The notes under the pieces: model-generated
Seen by the model: only the letters and a program-made list of their open reading frames with translations
Told to the model about the DNA's origin: nothing
Database searches by the model: none
Made by a program: the position numbers and the translations under genes
Part shown: one piece after another, positions 61,201-64,000 of the stretch
How positions within the stretch are numbered: the stretch's first letter is position 1
How the letters are laid out: each line of letters opens with the position of its first letter
Assembly: GCF_036417845.1 (NCBI RefSeq)
Contig: NC_089979.1
Span: 21,842,458 to 21,906,457, forward strand
Direction of reading: 5' to 3'
DNA: 64,000 nucleotides
DNA from: Apteryx mantelli
Lineage: Eukaryota; Chordata; Aves; Apterygiformes; Apterygidae

Positions 61201-63833
61201 AAAAGCCAATGTTTTACTATAAAACAATTTTAATGTCAGAAGCAGGTGCAGAACATAAATAAATAATACTTTTTCTCTCTCCTTTGCTTTCTAAAAACTC
61301 ATAATTTGAATTTTTTATTGTTTTATCTTCTTGTAAAGTTACATGATGTGCTAAAATACTCCAATTGAAAGCTGTAATTTTCTAATTGGTATTTTAGTAT
61401 TAATGTAACTAGTTCTTACCTAAACTTGCTCTCAAAGACTCCAAAATTGACTCTGTCACCAGACTGCAAAGTCCTTGAAGTGCCACTCAGTTTTGATCCA
61501 TTAACAAAGGTACCATACTTGGAGGTATCTTTTATCGTTAATAAAGGGACTGAGAGAGACTGGCTCTGAAAATAAGAATAAATAAGCCTTGTTTGTTAAT
61601 CAGAAACAGGTTTCTGTTATTATAGAATAAAGCAGTCGATAGATAATAAAAAGCCATCAAGATGTTACCCTAAATAAAGATTTCAGACAATGATGCTGGC
61701 TATGCATTTTTTTTTTCCACTGCAAAGGGAGGGGGAAAAGTGCATACATTTCTAGCTTTCAGAGCTTTAGTACTTCTTACATCCAGTATTTTTGTAGGTT
61801 GCGTAAGGTTAGTCCAGAGCCTTTTTGCTACCACGATTTAGCAAGGCTCTGAGACTTATTTTTGATGCTTTTACCTACTGTTCAACCCTGGCATAGATGC
61901 CCAAGTCACTTGGTACCTATGGTGCCCAATAAGGTGTTTCCCTTACTTCCTCCTATAAGCACTGCTAGTCTTCTGCAAGCTACAGAGTGTGGTGACACCA
62001 GCATGCCTTAAGAACAGGTTAGACGCTGTCATGTTTCCCAAGTTCACGAGCCAGTGAGAACAGTCAGCTTGCTCTTCGGAAATTTTGCTATGTAGTTATC
62101 CACTGCTTGTGTTATTAACAAGAACAAATACATTTTATATATTTTCTTTCAAATTTTATGTACAGTTACAAAAATGAAACTCCCACTGACTGGCTTCAAT
62201 ATGTCAGCAGAAATTACAACTAAGTGATAGTAAGGTGCTGCTTGCTAAGTCTCCTTGGGACATATGTATTTCCACAATCCTCTAAGCAAACATGGAATTA
62301 ATGACATGGAGTGAAAGTACACCACGACTATACACATGAAGTGTACAGTCATGGTAGACTGAATCATCCACACACACAGTGTACTGATAATGGAGTAAAA
62401 TGCTGGCTACTTACAAGGGTTGTTTCAGGACGACTTACTGTCAGAACTGCATGACTTCGACTGATTGATTGATCATCCTGAATTAAAATTGCACAGTTTT
62501 TGCGCCCAACAACATATTCTGTACCAACTAAAAGTCGATATGGCTCTCCTGAAAATAAACAAAAGGATAAAAAAAAAAATCAATTCACAACCTCCCCCTC
62601 AAAACATCCAAAAGCTCTTAGGAACCATTCAGAAGTTTGCAGTATGTCTAAAATTTTATTTCTTAACTTTTTATTACTTCTTAAAGATTAATTTTTACAC
62701 ACAGAAAAAAAGACAATGATATAACTACTCTAAAATACAAGTTTTAAGGGTGCATAACTTGTTAAAGTGGTTCAGATGAAAGGTATCCCCTAATGACCAT
62801 CTGAAGTTCTGGAACATCAATCAAACTGACACTTAGGTTAGGTCGGAGCCTGAACTTGCTTTAGTTCACTTTGGTATCTGTCACATAGGCCTCACAACAG
62901 CACAGCAGTGAATGGCTTGAGCACGCCCAAAAGGTGCGCGTTACCTACTGGTCAGTGAGCCAGAAACTCTTCTTGATGAAGATGGATGAATAATTACAGA
63001 TTAATTTCCAGTCATTAGCGCTGTGCAAACAGCTTTCCAAATATAAACACTGCAGGCTGGTCTTCCTGAACACAAAACCAAGGCCGGTGTCTCGGCTGTT
63101 GCTCAGGGGTTTTCCTAGGCCATAAGGAATGGTTCAGTCCATTGCAATAGGATTAGGTCCTGCTGCCACCAGGAACGAAGCCAAACATCCTTAGCTTCAC
63201 TCACTACGGCTCAGGAAATAAAGAGCAGACCGAGTGGTGATACGACTGTTCTTTATACAGAAAGGGCTCAAGACGAGAAAAGGCGGCCTCCCTGCCCTGC
63301 TCCCGCGGTGTCCGAGCGCGGCTCTCCGACACCTGGGCCACGGCTGCAGCGCACCGGGAGACATCGCAGAGGCACAGAGCAGCTACCGAGAAACGAGCGC
63401 CTTACTAAACACACCGGAGCATGCGGCCTGCAGGGCGCTGGGCTCGAGCGAGAACCGCGTGACGAGAAACGCAAGCGCAGGCCTGGGAAAGCGTCCAGAA
63501 CTGAAGGGCTTTTGCCATCATTTGCCGAGACCGGGCAGGATCCGGCTCTGCCCTGGGAGCACGGCGGAGGCCAGGCCCGTGACCGCCACGAAACCTTAGT
63601 CTCCAACCGTGACACCGGGCCGCCCAGGTGGCGGCGCGGCCCCGCTCCCGGGGGCGGTCGCGGCCGCCCCGACCGCACCGCTCCCCCTCCCCCCGCCGGG
63701 GGCGCGCGCCGACCCCCCCGCCCCCCGCGAGGAGGGGACGGGGACGGGGCTCCGCGCAGGCCGGGCGGGGGAAGCGCCGGGAGCCGCGACGGCCTCGCTC
63801 ACCTGTTCCTGCGGCGGGCACCAGCTTCCACAT
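37271..63833 (-). CDS. NBN: Nibrin, MRE11-RAD50-NBN complex subunit (whole spliced CDS span)
   Basis: Sixteen exons, all GT-AG with phases that close, give 759 codons including TAA (758 aa; human 754). Nibrin is the nuclear adaptor of the MRE11-RAD50-NBN complex. It binds phosphoproteins at DNA double-strand breaks and recruits and activates ATM. Domains seen in order: FHA (about 22-105) with VGRKN (R26), SISRSH (R41, S42, H43) and KYGTFVN (71-77); BRCT1 (about 105-180) with [14 protein letters not shown]2 (about 217-325) with GKTFLFL and GGGEAKL; a long variable linker with SQ sites S274 and S345 that align with human ATM sites S278 and S343; the MRE11-binding [12 protein letters not shown] (687-698); and the ATM-binding C-terminus with [11 protein letters not shown] (740-750) and terminal KRRR. 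Nine exon lengths match those I recall for human. The start ATG gives MWKLVPAAG, as in vertebrate nibrins, with A at -3. It is transcribed towards OSGIN2. Confidence 0.98.
37302..40551 (-). other. NBN intron 15
   Basis: 3250 nt. Contains a G-run tract on the + strand at 37591-37615 (G7, A6, G9) and short unsupported open frames near 38.4-38.9 kb. Nothing else recognisable. Confidence 0.88.
40552..40601 (-). CDS. NBN: NBN coding exon 15
   Basis: 50 nt, same length as in human. It encodes [16 protein letters not shown] plus two bases of R749. The acidic EE...DDLF motif is the conserved ATM-recruiting element at the nibrin C-terminus. Confidence 0.97.
40602..40925 (-). other. NBN intron 14
   Basis: 324 nt, phase 0, with a clear acceptor and GTAAGG donor. 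No internal feature seen. Confidence 0.9.
40926..41039 (-). CDS. NBN: NBN coding exon 14
   Basis: 114 nt, 38 codons, same length as in human. It begins [20 protein letters not shown] and ends LRQEME. This is the second half of the MRE11-interaction region and is the most conserved part of the nibrin C-terminal half. Confidence 0.98.
41040..42113 (-). other. NBN intron 13
   Basis: 1074 nt, phase 0. Holds a perfect 10-bp hairpin at 41713-41740 embedded in repeated ATTAGATAAA units (listed separately). Confidence 0.9.
41691..41744. repeat. ATTAGATAAA direct repeats with a 10-bp perfect hairpin
   Basis: (G/A)TTAGATAAA occurs at 41691-41700, 41701-41710 and 41721-41730. Arms AGTCTTGCAT (41713-41722) and ATGCAAGACT (41731-41740) are exact reverse complements around the 8-nt TAGATAAA loop, so the third repeat supplies the loop. 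The pairing extends outward by three more bases after one T/G position. In NBN intron 13. Confidence 0.88.
42114..42269 (-). CDS. NBN: NBN coding exon 13
   Basis: 156 nt, 52 codons, same length as in human. It starts [18 protein letters not shown], includes [11 protein letters not shown] and ends KNFKMFKK, the first half of the MRE11-binding motif. Phase 0 at both ends. Confidence 0.97.
42270..43774 (-). other. NBN intron 12
   Basis: 1505 nt, phase 0. Includes an AT-rich cluster of overlapping palindromes at 42740-42770. Otherwise nothing recognisable. Confidence 0.88.
42740..42770. repeat. Overlapping AT-rich inverted repeats
   Basis: TATAGTTTA (42740-42748) pairs with TAAACTATA (42754-42762). 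Alternatively GACTATA (42749-42755) pairs with TATAGTC (42764-42770). The two hairpins share bases and are mutually exclusive. NBN intron 12. Confidence 0.85.
43775..43846 (-). CDS. NBN: NBN coding exon 12
   Basis: 72 nt, 24 codons encoding [13 protein letters not shown] onward to QELPVL, phase 0 at both ends. It aligns with the human KEDSLWSAKE segment. Low conservation outside KED is normal for this linker. The donor is TTG|GTAAGG. Confidence 0.93.
45263..45294. repeat. Exact 16-bp tandem duplication
   Basis: AGCATGTAAACACTGC at 45263-45278 is repeated without change at 45279-45294. Each unit contains GTAAACA, a forkhead-box core. NBN intron 11. Confidence 0.92.
46253..46291 (+). repeat. 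Poly(A) tract, 39 A
   Basis: The longest homopolymer of the window, in NBN intron 11; on the NBN sense strand it is poly(T). It is preceded at 46049-46068 by an (AAT)n/A-rich patch. It could be a decayed retroposon tail antisense to NBN, but no body was recognised. Confidence 0.92.
47069..47528 (-). CDS. NBN: NBN coding exon 11 (largest)
   Basis: 460 nt (human 448 from memory). It completes R465 and encodes [19 protein letters not shown] onward to QREGSKIL. I chose the acceptor CTAAG|G at 47529-47530 because it is the one that keeps phase and gives RERTEER opposite human RERDEEN. The segment is charged, low in conservation and presumably disordered, as in other nibrins; it carries basic KRK and RKKR clusters that may be nuclear localisation signals. 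Confidence 0.93.
47529..47779 (-). other. NBN intron 10
   Basis: 251 nt, phase 2, donor AG|GTATGT. The shortest NBN intron here; no internal feature. Confidence 0.9.
47780..48046 (-). CDS. NBN: NBN coding exon 10
   Basis: 267 nt. It completes C376, then [14 protein letters not shown] onward to [16 protein letters not shown] plus two bases of R465. The NSI-NYFQ motif near the end is shared with human NBN (TNSIRNYFQ) and anchors the exon; the rest is variable linker. Confidence 0.94.
48047..48506 (-). other. NBN intron 9
   Basis: 460 nt, phase 2, acceptor TCTGTCTAATACAG. Nothing recognisable inside. Confidence 0.9.
48507..48648 (-). CDS. NBN: NBN coding exon 9
   Basis: 142 nt encoding A329 (completed), [20 protein letters not shown] and on to TELEEQT plus two bases of C376. 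S345 in ISQS aligns with human S343, the main ATM phosphorylation site. ADTELEEQ matches human ADTESEQ. Confidence 0.93.
48649..50994 (-). other. NBN intron 8
   Basis: 2346 nt, phase 1. AT-rich; several A/T homopolymers and no recognisable gene or transposon. Confidence 0.88.
50995..51095 (-). CDS. NBN: NBN coding exon 8
   Basis: 101 nt. It completes S295, then [20 protein letters not shown] to KQPHDK plus one base. It is the C-terminal part of the second BRCT repeat. The acceptor AATAG|C is set by phase and by alignment with human [20 protein letters not shown]; its pyrimidine tract is weak. Confidence 0.95.
51096..52200 (-). other. NBN intron 7
   Basis: 1105 nt, phase 2. No feature recognised; a C-rich run near 51550 is a simple tract. 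Confidence 0.88.
52201..52391 (-). CDS. NBN: NBN coding exon 7
   Basis: 191 nt (human 194). It begins [18 protein letters not shown] and ends at DSILTVLQ plus two bases of S295. Core of BRCT2. S274 in TNSQ aligns with human S278, a second ATM site. The acceptor TTTCTTTAG|CAC gives HKKLS, as in human. Confidence 0.96.
52392..52674 (-). other. NBN intron 6
   Basis: 283 nt, phase 0, good pyrimidine-rich acceptor. No internal feature. Confidence 0.9.
52675..52792 (-). CDS. NBN: NBN coding exon 6
   Basis: 118 nt, the same as human. It completes N192, then [20 protein letters not shown] and on to [16 protein letters not shown]. The end is the first strand of BRCT2. Phase 0 donor CAG|GTAATT. Confidence 0.97.
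54818..54851 (+). repeat. A8-T13-G13 homopolymer trio
   Basis: Three homopolymers abut: A 54818-54825, T 54826-54838, G 54839-54851. Length is likely to vary and is hard to sequence correctly. Confidence 0.9.
55259..55287 (+). repeat. Poly(A) tract, 29 A
   Basis: Uninterrupted A run in NBN intron 5 (poly(T) on the sense strand). Confidence 0.92.
57577..57613. repeat. 37-bp strictly alternating purine-pyrimidine tract
   Basis: From GCGTGTATGCATATGCATAT through TGTACACACATATATATA the bases alternate R/Y without a break. It includes a CG, CA/TG and TA steps, a typical Z-DNA-prone mixture. Confidence 0.9.
58565..58594. repeat. (TA)n(CA)n microsatellite
   Basis: A (TA) run passes directly into a (CA) run, 30 bp in all. 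It lies about 190 bp from exon 5, on the donor side. Confidence 0.92.
58781..58884 (-). CDS. NBN: NBN coding exon 5
   Basis: 104 nt, same as human. It encodes [20 protein letters not shown] and on to QQLLAPE plus two bases of N192. It is the C-terminal part of BRCT1 and the linker between the BRCT repeats. Phase 0 acceptor, donor AA|GTAAGT. Confidence 0.97.
58885..60481 (-). other. NBN intron 4
   Basis: 1597 nt, phase 0. A-rich patches, one (GA)n patch near 60314-60324; nothing else recognised. Confidence 0.88.
60482..60641 (-). CDS. NBN: NBN coding exon 4
   Basis: 160 nt, same as human. It completes R104, then [20 protein letters not shown], through [18 protein letters not shown] to VTVK. 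Covers the FHA-BRCT1 junction and most of BRCT1; the W in NEWT and the TECTHLV block are typical BRCT residues. Confidence 0.97.
60642..61419 (-). other. NBN intron 3
   Basis: 778 nt, phase 2. No feature seen. Confidence 0.9.
61420..61565 (-). CDS. NBN: NBN coding exon 3
   Basis: 146 nt (human 149, one codon longer). It encodes [20 protein letters not shown], then VNGSKL to FGVFESKF plus two bases of R104. It is the second half of the FHA domain, including the KYGTFVN core. Confidence 0.97.
61566..62414 (-). other. NBN intron 2
   Basis: 849 nt, phase 0. Contains a 45-nt hairpin at 62316-62360 (listed separately). Confidence 0.9.
62316..62360 (-). repeat. 20-bp imperfect inverted repeat, 5-nt loop, better paired as NBN-sense RNA
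   Basis: Arms at 62316-62335 and 62341-62360 with loop 62336-62340 (ATGAA on +). On the + strand 16 of 20 positions pair. On the - strand, the NBN transcript, three of the four mismatches become G-U pairs, leaving one true mismatch. The ends nearest the loop (ACTATACAC-type) are strongest. Confidence 0.75.
62415..62548 (-). CDS. NBN: NBN coding exon 2
   Basis: 134 nt, same as human. It completes G11, then [20 protein letters not shown] and on through [14 protein letters not shown] to PETTL, phase 0 at GTAAGT. It holds R26, R41, S42 and H43, counterparts of the phosphothreonine-binding FHA residues of human nibrin (R28, R43, H45). Confidence 0.98.
62549..63802 (-). other. NBN intron 1
   Basis: 1254 nt, phase 1. 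The part next to exon 1 (from about 63270) lies in the CpG island, where long open frames on both strands are composition artefacts. Confidence 0.9.
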
Positions 63834-64000
63834 CCTGGAGGGCGGCGAGGGGGCACTTCAGCGAGCCAGCGGGAGGGGAAGGCCCCTGGCTCGCCTCCGC
63901 GGGGCTGCCGGGCCGCGCCGCGCCGCCTCCGCGCCAGCCTGGCCTGGCCTGGGCCGCCTCGCCCGCTGGGCGGCGCGAGGGGCTGGGGGAGCCGCGGCGC
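63270..64000. promoter_or_regulatory. NBN: CpG island with NBN promoter and first exon (runs off the window)
   Basis: GC- and CpG-rich DNA surrounds NBN exon 1 and continues to the window edge. The NBN promoter and 5' UTR lie above 63833. In human the next gene is DECR1 on the opposite strand some distance away; no DECR1 exon is visible here, so a shared promoter cannot be claimed. Confidence 0.85.
63803..63833 (-). CDS. NBN: NBN coding exon 1
   Basis: 31 nt encoding [10 protein letters not shown] plus one base of G11; donor G|GTGAGC. Human nibrin starts MWKLLPAAG and has two more residues before GEPYRLL. ATG at 63831-63833 (- strand) has A at -3 (AGGATG), a good context. Confidence 0.97.

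Noticed and set aside
62316-62360. A microRNA precursor call for the NBN intron 2 hairpin
   Set aside because: The stem is about 20 bp with a 5-nt loop, shorter than a normal pre-miRNA, and I recognise no mature sequence; kept only as a structural finding.
63234-63856. Overlapping open frames in the right-hand CpG island
   Set aside because: Composition artefacts around NBN exon 1; the frame starting MWKLVPAAG is real only up to the donor at 63801-63802.
63834-64000. Bidirectional NBN/DECR1 promoter
   Set aside because: Human synteny suggests DECR1 lies further on, but it is some distance from NBN in human and no DECR1 exon is visible before the window ends, so the claim cannot be supported.
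1-64000. CRISPR arrays, operons, toxin-antitoxin or phage-like systems
   Set aside because: The window is spliced vertebrate DNA; no regularly spaced repeats or bacterial-type gene clusters are present.

Overview
The window is vertebrate nuclear DNA, most likely from a bird. It holds two complete protein-coding genes arranged tail to tail: OSGIN2 on the + strand (coding span 11128-24965, 6 coding exons, 557 codons) and NBN (nibrin) on the - strand (coding span 37271-63833, 16 coding exons, 758 codons). I rebuilt both by reading exons out of the sequence, checking GT/AG borders and codon phase at every junction, and comparing with the protein families as I remember them. The bird assignment rests on the bird-like nibrin sequence, compact introns, a CR1 LINE 3' end as the only recognisable transposon, low repeat density and sharp CpG islands at both promoters. 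I cannot name the species; the nibrin differs from chicken as I recall it.

Layout. 1 to about 9500 is gene-free AT-rich DNA with one 28-A tract, an 11-bp palindrome and a 92-bp-period duplication. A CR1 fragment sits at about 9505-9925. A CpG island at about 10430-11540 carries the OSGIN2 promoter, 5' UTR and the tiny first coding exon. OSGIN2 runs to 24965, with candidate poly(A) signals at 25548 and 25708. From about 25.75 to 35.3 kb is gene-free sequence between the two convergent 3' ends. NBN has a short 3' UTR option near 37.1 kb and possible longer ones down to about 35.3 kb. Its exons then run from right to left up to a second CpG island (about 63270 to the window end) that holds the NBN first exon and promoter.

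Function. OSGIN2 belongs to the oxidative-stress-induced growth inhibitor family of FAD/NAD(P)-dependent, monooxygenase-like proteins. NBN is the FHA/BRCT adaptor of the MRE11-RAD50-NBN complex, which senses DNA double-strand breaks and recruits and activates ATM. The neighbouring pair matches human 8q21.3 (OSGIN2 then NBN, convergent), so the order is conserved synteny; nothing in the sequence shows that the two proteins work together.

I did not find a novel multi-gene system. Points worth a second look are small: a start-stop uORF and an open in-frame leader in the OSGIN2 5' UTR, several near-perfect hairpins in introns and intergenic DNA (one in NBN intron 2 pairs much better on the transcribed RNA strand), a Z-DNA-prone tract in NBN intron 5, and possible alternative NBN 3' ends.
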